A model generated the notes under the pieces. That model had not been told where the DNA came from and ran no database searches. It saw only the letters and a program-made list of their open reading frames with translations. Shown in pieces: positions 8,297 to 15,416 of a DNA stretch of 64,000 nt (position 1 is the stretch's first letter; each line of letters starts with the position of its first letter). The translations under genes and the position numbers were made by a program. Source of the DNA: Mycolicibacterium insubricum (GTDB lineage: Bacteria; Actinomycetota; Actinomycetes; Mycobacteriales; Mycobacteriaceae); the NCBI RefSeq assembly GCF_010731615.1, contig NZ_AP022618.1, forward strand, positions 3,596,001 through 3,660,000. The letters are read 5' to 3'.

Positions 8297-9154
8297 TTAA
8301 GCCGCGGTCAGCAGCGTCACAGCCTTAGGCTGCAACAAAGCCACATCAAACCGAGCCGTCACACGGATAGCCTTGGTGTCATAGTTCGCCAGGGTATCCT
8401 CGGCCACGTAAACCTCGCTGTCGTTGTCGCGGACCACGGCCACCCGGCTAAAGTCCACCAAACCGACACGGGCCTTACCCGACGCATTCGGAATGTGGTT
8501 GGTAACGATCACCGGCAGTCCCAAAAGCTGGAACGCGGTACCGTTCTGCACCGTCTGCGGGTCGATCACGTAACGCGCATCGGTGGAACCAACCTTGATT
8601 TTACGGAAAGCGGCGAACGTCGCCGGGGTCATCACCCAGTGAGTCGGCTGCACAAAGTTAGCCTGAGCCGTCGCCACCGCATCAATCAAAGAATCGACAT
8701 CGGTCACGTCCAGAACACCCGTAGCAATACCGGACTGCCGGAAAATACCCTTAATGGTGTTCGATGCTCCGGTGCCGTCCCACATAGCAGTGTCGAGCGC
8801 GTTAGCGACATCGGTCACGAGGCGGGTCTTAAGCACGCTATCGAGACCAGCCACAGCACTACCACGCAACAGTTCATTACTGACCGGCAGCCACACCTTA
8901 ATGGACTGCAAAGTGGACGGGAGTGCCGTTACCTCGTCAAAGGTCACCGAGCCATCGGAAATAAGTTGGCCCTCGCCGACAAACCCGGCGGTAGTACCCG
9001 ACACAATGCGCGGGATACGAACCTGTTGGTTACTGTCGATAATCAGCGGGCCAGCACCCAAAAAGGTAGATACCTGTTCCAGCGGCTCAATAAGCAGCTT
9101 CTGTACCTGAGCCTGTAGCAGGGTTGAATTACCCGAAGTAGTTTGAATCGTCAA
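8297..9154 (-). CDS. HK97-fold major capsid protein
   Basis: This major head protein has 285 residues. Typical HK97-fold stretches are visible: the N-arm and E-loop region (VRIPRIVSGTTAGFVGEG), the backbone helix region (VKTRL-like VLKTRLVTDVANALDTAMWD), the P-domain turn (THWVMTPATFAAFRKIK) and the C-terminal part (IRVTARFDVALLQPKAVTLL). There is no long N-terminal delta domain, which agrees with a separate scaffold gene upstream. The start appears to be TTG at 9154. The same frame has a stop nine bases upstream, and AAGGA lies about 13 bases away. A tiny overlapping frame (GTG at 9163, 11 codons) has the better-placed ribosome site. Confidence 0.85.
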   Translation of the reverse strand: MTIQTTSGNSTLLQAQVQKLLIEPLEQVSTFLGAGPLIIDSNQQVRIPRIVSGTTAGFVGEGQLISDGSVTFDEVTALPSTLQSIKVWLPVSNELLRGSAVAGLDSVLKTRLVTDVANALDTAMWDGTGASNTIKGIFRQSGIATGVLDVTDVDSLIDAVATAQANFVQPTHWVMTPATFAAFRKIKVGSTDARYVIDPQTVQNGTAFQLLGLPVIVTNHIPNASGKARVGLVDFSRVAVVRDNDSEVYVAEDTLANYDTKAIRVTARFDVALLQPKAVTLLTAA

Positions 9155-9241
9155 TTTTATTCACTTGTCCTTATTAAATTGTTTGTTAAGTTGTTTAGCT
9201 TCCCGCCTCCCGGGCGGTATTTGTGTTTGCGCTCCTGGCGC

Positions 9242-9565
9242 TTAGCCGGTAACAGCCTCAAGCTGATAGGCGACGTTTTTGGGAGTGTTCCCGGTAATCG
9301 GGTGCGGGCCGTCCCACATTGGTCCGCCGACGACGGCGAACACTTGCCCGGATGCGCGTGTGATTCGGTCGCGGGCCCGTAGGTCGGTACCGGCTTTCAC
9401 ATACAGTTCGGGTGCTCCGCTGGCAGATTCCGCGCGTTGGCCGGTTGCCCTCGTGAATCCGTGCCAGGCGATCACGCCGACAACCTCATGGGTGCCGGTG
9501 TTCTCGCGGTTGCCGAACCTGTCAGTTGCGCCGCGGGTGACGGTGAGGGTTTCCCCGGCGATCAC
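9242..9565 (-). CDS. head-to-tail stopper / head completion protein
   Basis: This protein of 107 residues starts MIAGETLTVTRGATDRFGN. It is a small beta-rich protein with ELYVKAGTDLRARDRITRAS and WDGPHPITGN, a pattern seen in phage stopper proteins that seal the head below the connector. It overlaps the scaffold stop as ATGA. It lies upstream of the capsid gene, whereas in most HK97-like genomes the stopper is downstream of capsid and connector, so the order is unusual. The function is inferred from fold-like sequence features and position. Confidence 0.6.
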   Translation of the reverse strand: MIAGETLTVTRGATDRFGNRENTGTHEVVGVIAWHGFTRATGQRAESASGAPELYVKAGTDLRARDRITRASGQVFAVVGGPMWDGPHPITGNTPKNVAYQLEAVTG

Positions 9566-10017
9566 TTGCCGCCCCGCAGGATGCCCAACAGATCAACACC
9601 CGGATCGGCCCCGCCGCGCTTGCCCTGCCCGGCATCCCCGACGACGGCACGCTTCGCCCGCCCGGGGCGCTCAGCCAGCAACGCATCCAGCGCGGCCGTG
9701 AGTTTCGTGTCATCGTCCAAGTGCTCAGGATCAAACGGGAGATCGTCGGCATATTCCAACCGATGCGTCGATTCAACGAGGGCCCGGTGCAACCGCCGAG
9801 CGGCCTTGTCGGCCAGTTCCTCGGCTGCCTTGGTCCGGGCCCGCAAAGCCGCGTTTTCGTTCCGCAGCCGCCGCAGGTCGTCCAATGTCTTGGAATTGTC
9901 CGCATTGCCGTCTAGCTGCCCGTCTCCCGGGTTATCTACCGTCTCGGCGGTATCCGTATCCGTAGCGTCGGTTTCGTCATTGTCTGCGCCATCTGGGCGC
10001 GTTTCTGTATCACTCAT
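9562..10017 (-). CDS. capsid scaffolding protein
   Basis: This 151-residue protein has a very acidic, low-complexity first third (rich in Asp, Glu and Thr). A predicted coiled coil follows (LDDLRRLRNENAALRARTKA, then AAEELADKAARRLHRALV), and a basic C-terminal end with GVDLLGILRGGK. This layout is the hallmark of phage scaffold proteins that guide shell assembly and then leave. No protease domain is seen. Both ends overlap neighbours by four bases (portal before it, stopper after it). A related protein with DUF4355-type features is possible. Confidence 0.75.
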   Translation of the reverse strand: MSDTETRPDGADNDETDATDTDTAETVDNPGDGQLDGNADNSKTLDDLRRLRNENAALRARTKAAEELADKAARRLHRALVESTHRLEYADDLPFDPEHLDDDTKLTAALDALLAERPGRAKRAVVGDAGQGKRGGADPGVDLLGILRGGK

Positions 10018-11396
10018 GCCGCATAATCCCCCGTCTTATCATTGTGGTTAAGCATTAGCTCGGCGTGCTTACTGACCGCCATAGAAAACTCAGGATTAGC
10101 CGTCGCCATAGCGTCACGCTCGGCGTAATAGAGTTCCTTCTCAATTTCCGGTTCGGTGTACCCCAACCTGCGCAGCGCGCCAGACTTACTCAGAATCCCG
10201 GACTGGACAAGTTTGGTAACAGCATCAGATTCCGCCGCGATGCTGGTTGAACTCGGGTCGCGCCATTGCACAATCACCGGCACAACGTCTACTTGCGTGC
10301 GGTTCCGCACCGCGACCATGAGCCGCGCCACCTGTTCCCAGGACCGGCCAAACACGGCCTGCCGTTGTTCCGCCCGCGCAGTAAGTGCCGATTCACTGGC
10401 CCTAATAGCCTCGGATGAACTGGGATTCTCGGTCGTAATTCCGCACATATGCGCAGGCAATGCTGATACGGCCATGATTTGACCGAGCCAAATCCTTACC
10501 GCGGCCTCATACCCGGACAGATCGGCACCGGGAAGCTGGCCAAACGCCGCCTTTTCCGCCTCGCTGATCATGGCCCGATTGCCCTCGGGAATAGGGTTGA
10601 CCGCTTCCATAACGGGTTCCCCGTCGTCACCGATGACAGGCTCATTATTGGCGTCGAGCAGCGGCTTTTCGACCAGCTCAATACCCGTCGCCCACCGTCG
10701 CGGCCGGGCCGTGTACTCCTGCGCAACAGCCAAACCGCTTAGCGTGGCGTTAAGGCCGTCCACCAGCGGGATAATGTCATCCAGCTCAGAATGCCCATCA
10801 CCAAGAATCCACTTTTGATTACGAAAACCGACTACCGGCACAACACCCAAAACATGCGGGATAGTTTCGATAAGTTCAAACGCGCTACTAGCCGCGCCCG
10901 CAGTAAGTGCCCGCCAATGTTCTAAACGATCCGCCAAATACACCATTGCATGAGTCTCGGTCTTAGTGGTCCACCGCTTAACTGCCGCGGTAATCTCCCG
11001 TGTCGCCGGATCATAAATAGCGGCCACCTGCTTAGGGGACTCAATCGAGACAAGCGGCGACCCGTCCGGCCGCGCCCACACAATCGCGTAAGCATCCCCG
11101 TACGTCAAAGCCTCACGATGCAGATTAACCGCAAGCTGATCGAGATTATTGGCCAGCCAATCGTCCCAAACATCTAAACCACGAAAACCAGTCACCTTAA
11201 GCCGCTCAGCCAAACTAGACACCGCAAGATCACACAAGTTAGTGCCTATACGGTTCAGCGACGGCAACGCAATACGCGCCTCCGGGCTCAAATAAGCTAG
11301 CTGTTGGCGGTTAGTGGCGTATTCTTCCAATTCCCGATAATAGTGTTGCGGCCCGTCGAGCTTCTGCAACAAATCCACCAATAGTGGAGAAGTCAT
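10014..11396 (-). CDS. phage portal protein (SPP1 gp6 family)
   Basis: The portal ring subunit through which DNA enters the head has 460 residues. It starts MTSPLLVDLLQKLDGPQHYY, then YATNRQQLAYLSPEA and IGTNLCDLAVSSLAERL, as in the Gp6-type portals of siphoviruses of actinobacteria. The central region has HREALTYGDAYAIVWARPDG and later ALPAHMCGITTENPSSSEAI, the conserved crown/stem part. The C-terminal region has LRRLGYTEPEIEKELYYAER. It is 26 bases downstream of the terminase gene and overlaps the scaffold gene by ATGA. The full usual length suggests an intact gene. Confidence 0.85.
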   Translation of the reverse strand: MTSPLLVDLLQKLDGPQHYYRELEEYATNRQQLAYLSPEARIALPSLNRIGTNLCDLAVSSLAERLKVTGFRGLDVWDDWLANNLDQLAVNLHREALTYGDAYAIVWARPDGSPLVSIESPKQVAAIYDPATREITAAVKRWTTKTETHAMVYLADRLEHWRALTAGAASSAFELIETIPHVLGVVPVVGFRNQKWILGDGHSELDDIIPLVDGLNATLSGLAVAQEYTARPRRWATGIELVEKPLLDANNEPVIGDDGEPVMEAVNPIPEGNRAMISEAEKAAFGQLPGADLSGYEAAVRIWLGQIMAVSALPAHMCGITTENPSSSEAIRASESALTARAEQRQAVFGRSWEQVARLMVAVRNRTQVDVVPVIVQWRDPSSTSIAAESDAVTKLVQSGILSKSGALRRLGYTEPEIEKELYYAERDAMATANPEFSMAVSKHAELMLNHNDKTGDYAA

Positions 11397-11422
11397 ATGT
11401 TTTCCTTACTTTTTCAGTTGCG

Positions 11423-12886
11423 CTAAGCGGCGAACGACCACGCCCGTTTACGCTTAGGTTTCTGCGACGCTAACCACGATGCCCTCGAATGAGCCATCAT
11501 TAACGCCGTACACAAGTCGATTTTCCCGGCCCGTTTAGACCGCGAAGTTTTAGCCAAACGCAAACCCGTACCGGTATCCAATACCGTCGCATTCAGCACA
11601 TGACGCCTAAGGTCCGCATCGCCAGAATGTGTGAGACGACCGTTAACCGCATCCGAATACAGATCGGTAGTCGCCGCTGTCTGCCGCGACGGTGATTGCC
11701 GAAACTCCACCATAGGGATGCCCTCGACCGCCAAGGCTTGCGCTGAGCGGGTCCAGAGATACGGGTCGAATGCAACCTCGCGCACCCGCCACCGCTTACA
11801 AGCCTCACGTATGGCCTGTTCCACGTCCAGTACGGGCACCCGCCATTCGTCATTATCCGGCGGCTTCTCCCACACACCGAGCGTGTCAAAATGCGGTACC
11901 CCGGCCACGGTGCCGACAACTAGCGCAGTGCTGTCATCCTTAAGCGACCCGTCCAGGGCCAGGACCACATCAGCCCCGTCCGGGATCGCACCCGCCACGG
12001 CAAGGCCGTCCCACACGGCCGATTCCAGAAACGGAGTCTCGTTAACGTCAATCGGCTGGCACAACCGGGCCCGCCTAAAGTGTGCCTCGGTCATCTTCGG
12101 CGGCAACAGGGCCCGCAAAGCATCCCTATGCAAAAAGTCATCTAAGGCCGGATTGGCCAGCTCCCAACAATGCTCACAACCCGGCGAATGATCCTCAAAC
12201 CCCGCCGCGCTGAACTCCTTGTAAACCTGACTGGTGTCCTCGGGATGCTCAATCGAATATGCCCGCAGCCGCGCCAGAACACTATCCGTGTTAGTACTGG
12301 GAGTGCCGATGCCGATAAGGGTTGATCGTTCCTGCTTACCCTGCGCTAGGGCCACAACCTCCCACGTTTCCGGGAGAATACGGCCGATCTCGTCGCAAAT
12401 GGCTAGGTGGTAATCCAGGCCCTCAAGTGACGCCGGGGACGCCGGTAGGCACTGAAAAGTGCCGCCCCGGCCCGTCTCTATACGTTCCTTAAAGACCTGT
12501 ACTCGCTTTTCGAGTTCCGGGTGCAAAGCGACCATGCGGGCCGCGATACCGAACACAATCCCGGCTTGGCGTTCATCAACCGCCGCCACAATCACCGACG
12601 TACCGATATCGCCCTCAAGTAGGGCGTACAGGGCGTACACCGCGCACAACGTCGATTTACCCTGGCCTCGTGGTAGACACCACCCCGCAATACGAGGTTG
12701 AGTCTCGGCGTCCATTACCGACCCAACGAGGTCGAGCTGCCAGTCCCGCAGTTTCATCGGCTTACCGGCCCCGGTGCCCTTAGGTACCCGAATGAAGCGC
12801 TCAACCCAAGCGGCGAAACGGGCCGTACCCGATTTCGTGGACCGGAACGGAAGCCGTGTTGAGTCCAAAAGTTTGGGACGGCTCAT
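11423..12886 (-). CDS. phage terminase large subunit
   Basis: The ATPase/nuclease motor that packages DNA has 487 residues. Walker A is LPRGQGKST (residues 71-79), Walker B is LAICDEIG (161-168) with Asp165 and Glu166, and the coupling motif is GIGTPSTNT (192-200). The C-terminal nuclease domain has its first Asp in VVLALDGSLKDDSTALV and further acidic residues downstream. I chose ATG 12886 (MSRPKLLDST) because AAGGGGGTGG stands eight bases before it. The open frame to 13009 adds an unconvincing basic extension. No small terminase gene is recognised next to it; HNH nuclease and a repeat-rich gap come first. Confidence 0.88.
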   Translation of the reverse strand: MSRPKLLDSTRLPFRSTKSGTARFAAWVERFIRVPKGTGAGKPMKLRDWQLDLVGSVMDAETQPRIAGWCLPRGQGKSTLCAVYALYALLEGDIGTSVIVAAVDERQAGIVFGIAARMVALHPELEKRVQVFKERIETGRGGTFQCLPASPASLEGLDYHLAICDEIGRILPETWEVVALAQGKQERSTLIGIGTPSTNTDSVLARLRAYSIEHPEDTSQVYKEFSAAGFEDHSPGCEHCWELANPALDDFLHRDALRALLPPKMTEAHFRRARLCQPIDVNETPFLESAVWDGLAVAGAIPDGADVVLALDGSLKDDSTALVVGTVAGVPHFDTLGVWEKPPDNDEWRVPVLDVEQAIREACKRWRVREVAFDPYLWTRSAQALAVEGIPMVEFRQSPSRQTAATTDLYSDAVNGRLTHSGDADLRRHVLNATVLDTGTGLRLAKTSRSKRAGKIDLCTALMMAHSRASWLASQKPKRKRAWSFAA

Positions 12887-13225
12887 AAGCTGCCACCCCC
12901 TTATGAAGTTGTAAGCGCTGGTCAGCGCATGTTTTACTAGTATTTGGTGCCCTATCGCGCGGCTCCGGGCTGGCCGTTCGAGTAGCCTGGACGGCTTAGC
13001 TGGGGTCACTCCCCACCGGCTGCGTCGGCCACACTGTTTCCGCAGGTCAAAGCCTTTTTGGTGCTTAGCGTTAAGGCTAAGGTTTGTTTGCTGCGGGCTG
13101 TCGTTAGCGTTGCGCTTAGCGTGCTTAGCCGCTGGTCACGGCCTTAGCGTTGGCCTTAGCGGTGTTTGTGCAGGTCAGGCTCAGCCATATCGGATTGATA
13201 CTCCCGGTGCGGATCGCGCACACCC
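12887..13225. other. 339-bp gap between HNH nuclease and terminase genes
   Basis: No credible coding frame is visible apart from the weak N-terminal extension of the terminase. The stretch holds the CTTAGCG repeat cluster (13064-13161) and two GCAGGTCA boxes (near 13042 and 13170). In cos-type phages the packaging start lies in this position, so this is the best place in the element to look for a cos or pac site. Confidence 0.45.
13064..13161. repeat. cluster of CTTAGCG heptamers, candidate packaging site
   Basis: CTTAGCG occurs at 13064, 13115, 13143 and 13155, with one-base variants at 13103 (GTTAGCG) and 13124 (CTTAGCC). That is six copies in 98 bases of non-coding DNA, all on the plus strand. 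The cluster lies between the HNH and large terminase genes. Recognition by a terminase, HNH nuclease or replication protein is inference. Confidence 0.55.
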
Positions 13226-13612
13226 TCACTGTTGGCTTGCGTAGAAGCGCGCTAGCCGTTGCTTACGCCGAGTGATCGCATCGAGTACCTGCTTACGTTC
13301 GGCGTCGGTTGCTCGGTTGCCGCGTGATCGGTTACAGGTTCGGCATAGGACGCGCGTGTTAAGCGGTTCCAGTGCCAGGTCTGGTCGTTCGGCCAGCGGG
13401 ATTATGTGATCGCATTCGAGCGTTTGGGTACTGCCGCAGCGTTCGCAGAATGGGCTGGCTTTTCGTTGTTTGGTTGAGAGTTGCCGCCAGCGGTGGTCGT
13501 ATCCGCGTTCGGGTGCGGTGCGTTTGGGTTGCGGTCGGCATGGGCCGCATCGGCTGCCGCTACCTATGAGCTTTCCGCAGCCAAGACAAGGCCGTTGTAT
13601 GCCGCTCACCAT
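13226..13612 (-). CDS. HNH endonuclease
   Basis: This 128-residue nuclease has two zinc-type cysteine sets: CLGCG with CGPC at the N-terminus, and CERCG paired with CRTCN. The HNH core reads LECDHIIPLAERPDLAL, then LNTRVLCRTCNRSRGN. HNH proteins of this size next to the large terminase are required for packaging in several cos-type phages and in capsid-forming satellites, where they help cut the cos site. The gene overlaps the end of the preceding small gene by seven bases. The C-terminal tail is basic (RRKQRLARFYAS). Confidence 0.85.
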   Translation of the reverse strand: MVSGIQRPCLGCGKLIGSGSRCGPCRPQPKRTAPERGYDHRWRQLSTKQRKASPFCERCGSTQTLECDHIIPLAERPDLALEPLNTRVLCRTCNRSRGNRATDAERKQVLDAITRRKQRLARFYASQQ

Positions 13613-13806
13613 TCCCGCGGTTCGCGGCCCGCGAGGTAATCGCTATGTGCGACCAGTGCGCGGCCGACGTACTGCGCGCTCTGCGCGGTCATTGCGACGG
13701 TCAACCCCTGGCCGTCTGCGAGTACAAGACCGAGACCGATATATGGCTGGTCGTGGCTGTCGGTGTCTAGTGAGAACTCGAAAGCCTCGGGAGTGATTGT
13801 GTTCAT
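13606..13806 (-). CDS. small protein of unknown function in the element
   Basis: This 66-residue product starts MNTITPEAFEFSLDTDSHDQ. The family is not recognised. Its second half (LADGQGLTVAMTAQSAQYVG) resembles the layout of its neighbour at 13803 (ADGEHTRMVLGKDDLTNVCN), so the two may be distant copies. The start overlaps the stop of that neighbour by ATGA, and its own end overlaps the HNH start by seven bases. This tight coupling is the main evidence that it is real. Confidence 0.6.
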   Translation of the reverse strand: MNTITPEAFEFSLDTDSHDQPYIGLGLVLADGQGLTVAMTAQSAQYVGRALVAHSDYLAGREPREW

Positions 13807-13991
13807 GGATTAGTGTCCTGTTCTGCTAAATCTATCAGTGCATTGCACACGTTGGTTAGGTCGTCTTTGCCTAAAACCATTCGGGTGTGTTCACCGTCTG
13901 CTAGCTGTCTGCTGATAAAGGTGGCACCCGTTCGTGTGCGGTTTATGCGGTATGGGTTGCCGCCGTCTGCGGCGGGTACCTTAACCCTCAC
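13803..13991 (-). CDS. small protein of unknown function in the element
   Basis: The product has 62 residues with a basic N-terminal half (NPYRINRTRTGATFISRQLA) and an acidic helical end (DLTNVCNALIDLAEQ). I do not recognise the family. The start at 13991 overlaps the previous gene by 11 bases and the stop overlaps the next start as ATGA, which supports translation. Such small proteins between the replication and packaging modules are common in mycobacteriophages and mostly uncharacterised. Confidence 0.6.
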   Translation of the reverse strand: MRVKVPAADGGNPYRINRTRTGATFISRQLADGEHTRMVLGKDDLTNVCNALIDLAEQDTNP

Positions 13992-14166
13992 GGTTGATTG
14001 GATACCGTTGCGGCGGGGGCGCTACTCGGCGCATCCGTGCCTTAGCCGGTGTCCGTGCCGTGGGTGGCCGGTAAGTGAGTTGGGATAGTTCTTCTGGTGT
14101 GAGGTCCGTTAGGACTATGCCGGTTATGTGGCCGTCGTGATCGCGGACTGTTTGCAGTGTTGACAT
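13981..14166 (-). CDS. small protein of unknown function in the element
   Basis: This 61-residue product starts MSTLQTVRDHDGHITGIVLT and has a strongly basic end (ARMRRVAPPPQRYP). It begins an overlapping set of small genes that runs into the HNH nuclease. GGGGGGAACC immediately upstream of ATG 14166 is a good ribosome site. No domain is recognised. The basic tail may bind nucleic acid, but this is only suggested by composition. Confidence 0.55.
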   Translation of the reverse strand: MSTLQTVRDHDGHITGIVLTDLTPEELSQLTYRPPTARTPAKARMRRVAPPPQRYPINREG

Positions 14167-14277
14167 TGGTTCCCCCCGTTTTACGTCTGTGCGGCGTTCT
14201 AAGCCGCAATAATTGGTTCTGTAGGCAATCCCACTAGGGTTACCCTGTTTGTGTCTTAGGATTGAAGCTAGGCCGCT

Positions 14278-14451
14278 TTAATCGCTGGTTCCTAGTATCC
14301 GGTCGGCGTGCTCCCGTAGTTCTAACCATTCTTGCCTAGACATGAGTATTGCGTGGCCGCTCTGACTCACCACAATTCCCGGACGGCCGTCCTGGCGCTC
14401 TTTCACGTTGATATGCGCCCGACGCTTACCCGTATCAGTTCTAACCTTCAT
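14278..14451 (-). CDS. small basic protein coupled to the Rep-like gene
   Basis: The product has 57 residues from ATG 14451 (MKVRTDTGKRRAHINVKERQ). This start overlaps the stop of the Rep-like gene by 11 bases, so it is preferred over 14523, which lies inside that gene in another frame. The sequence has GRPGIVVSQSGHAILMSRQE followed by a short acidic helix. I do not recognise the family. The location suggests a replication accessory or control function, without direct evidence. Confidence 0.6.
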   Translation of the reverse strand: MKVRTDTGKRRAHINVKERQDGRPGIVVSQSGHAILMSRQEWLELREHADRILGTSD

Positions 14452-15109
14452 CGTCGTATGCCTCCCAGCTAGAAAAGTCTTGGTAGTAATCGTTGTCGTA
14501 TCCGTCTGCCGGGTACGGCTCACTGTCGGGCGGTGCCTCGCTCCTCAACATCTCTTTGAATTGGTCGATGGCCGCATAGGTGGCGGCGTCGTCCTGTCCC
14601 TGATTTTTTTGATCGGTCGCGTCCGGTGTGGTCACGTCTGGTGACGTACCCGGCTCACGTAACCACGTACCCGAAGAAGCGTCCGAAGAAATACCCATAG
14701 AAGAACCCATAGCGGTAGACAGTGGAGTCACCCCTAACGGTCTGCATTGTCTACCCTGGCGGTCTCTAGAGTCACCCCTACCGGTCTCTATTGTCACCCC
14801 TGAATCACTAGGGGTGACTGTGCTGTCACCTCTAATTTCGGGCATCACCAACCGGTATCGGGCTGAGTGCCGCCGGTCCGCATCCCGCGTCACCCACAGC
14901 AGGCCGTGCGCAACCGCCGCAGCCCTGGCCCGTGTGACCGTCCTAGTCGTCACACTCAACCGCTTTGAAATAGTCGCATTATCTCGCCAGGCATCATTAC
15001 CGTTTTGGTCGGCGGTCGCGCCGATATCCATAATCACCAGACGTTGATCCGCCGGGATATCGGTAGCCTGCCGCACCGCGTCCATCCATGCCAATTTGCT
15101 AAAACTCAT
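14441..15109 (-). CDS. winged-helix replication-initiator-like protein with internal iterons
   Basis: This 222-residue protein starts MSFSKLAWMDAVRQATDIPA. Residues 20-90 form a helix-turn-helix/winged-helix region (LVIMDIGATADQNGNDAWRD, ISKRLSVTTRTVTRARAAAV, GLLWVTRDADRRHSARYRL) like that of phage and plasmid Rep/DnaD-type initiators. The middle is disordered and rich in Ser, Thr and Gly, and the last 40 residues are very acidic. The DNA of the disordered part carries an exact 22-base repeat array (14726-14813), so the origin probably lies inside the gene. The initiator role is inferred from domain plus iterons; a plain transcription factor is the alternative. Confidence 0.6.
   Translation of the reverse strand: MSFSKLAWMDAVRQATDIPADQRLVIMDIGATADQNGNDAWRDNATISKRLSVTTRTVTRARAAAVAHGLLWVTRDADRRHSARYRLVMPEIRGDSTVTPSDSGVTIETGRGDSRDRQGRQCRPLGVTPLSTAMGSSMGISSDASSGTWLREPGTSPDVTTPDATDQKNQGQDDAATYAAIDQFKEMLRSEAPPDSEPYPADGYDNDYYQDFSSWEAYDDEG
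14726..14817. repeat. 22-bp iteron array inside the Rep-like gene (candidate origin)
   Basis: Four units begin at 14726, 14748, 14770 and 14792, exactly 22 bases apart. They share GTCACCCCTA and CGGTCTCTA blocks (for example GTCACCCCTACCGGTCTC at 14770). Unit two is degenerate at its start and unit four keeps only the first nine bases. The last one forms an inverted repeat GTCACCCCT (14792-14800) / AGGGGTGAC (14809-14817). A period of 22 is not a multiple of three, so the encoded protein is not repetitive and selection is on the DNA. Confidence 0.75.
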
Positions 15110-15150
15110 TCAATTGTTCCGATCTGCGCCTAAGTTGGCGCTATCCAATC

Positions 15151-15190
15151 AACCCCCTAAAGGGGTTCCCTTGTGCCCGCCGAAGCGGGC
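15151..15190. terminator. two short hairpins upstream of the Rep-like gene
   Basis: AACCCC (15151-15156) pairs with GGGGTT (15162-15167), and GCCCGC (15175-15180) pairs with GCGGGC (15185-15190), each around a loop of four to five bases. They fill most of the gap between the AlpA-like gene and the Rep-like gene. They could attenuate read-through, hide the Rep ribosome site, or simply be processing sites. Confidence 0.4.
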
Positions 15191-15194
15191 CCTA

Positions 15195-15416
15195 CTAACT
15201 TGCCGCAGCGCAGCGGGAAGTAACCCGACCACCCCGCAACGTCAGCGCCCGCTGATCGGCCAGCCACCGATCCAACGCGCAACGCTCATACACAACCCGA
15301 CCATTCAACTTGAACGACTGCGGCCCAATGTCCAGACTCCGATACCTGCGCAACCCGCAGACCGAAACACCCGTGTACTGTGCCGCCGCCGTAATTGACA
15401 GCAACTCACTTTCCAT
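15195..15416 (-). CDS. AlpA/MerR-like helix-turn-helix DNA-binding protein
   Basis: This 73-residue protein starts MESELLSITAAAQYTGVSVC. It has the compact winged-helix layout of excisionase/AlpA proteins: LSITAAAQYTGVSVCGLRRY as the turn-helix, then FKLNGRVVYERCALDRWLAD as wing and last helix. AGGGGGAAAATT before the ATG is a strong ribosome site. It is the first gene downstream of the duplicated operator region (15496-15646) and the first of the leftward operon. It may therefore be the switch protein that controls replication genes rather than the excisionase, because a second, similar protein lies next to the integrase. Confidence 0.72.
   Translation of the reverse strand: MESELLSITAAAQYTGVSVCGLRRYRSLDIGPQSFKLNGRVVYERCALDRWLADQRALTLRGGRVTSRCAAAS

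Noticed and set aside
9143..10051. Plus-strand open frames opposite the capsid, stopper and scaffold genes
   Set aside because: Low-quality composition, no ribosome sites, fully overlapped by well-recognised minus-strand phage genes with ATGA coupling.
12887..13009. 41-residue N-terminal extension of the large terminase
   Set aside because: A strong ribosome site directly precedes ATG 12886, and the extension is basic and without family features.
14452..14523. Longer start for the small gene at 14278
   Set aside because: The extra 24 residues lie inside the Rep-like gene; the internal ATG at 14451 overlaps the Rep stop as expected for coupling.
15096..15398. 100-codon plus-strand open frame near the AlpA-like gene
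   Set aside because: Pro/Gln-rich shadow of the minus-strand genes, no ribosome site, and it spans two hairpins.
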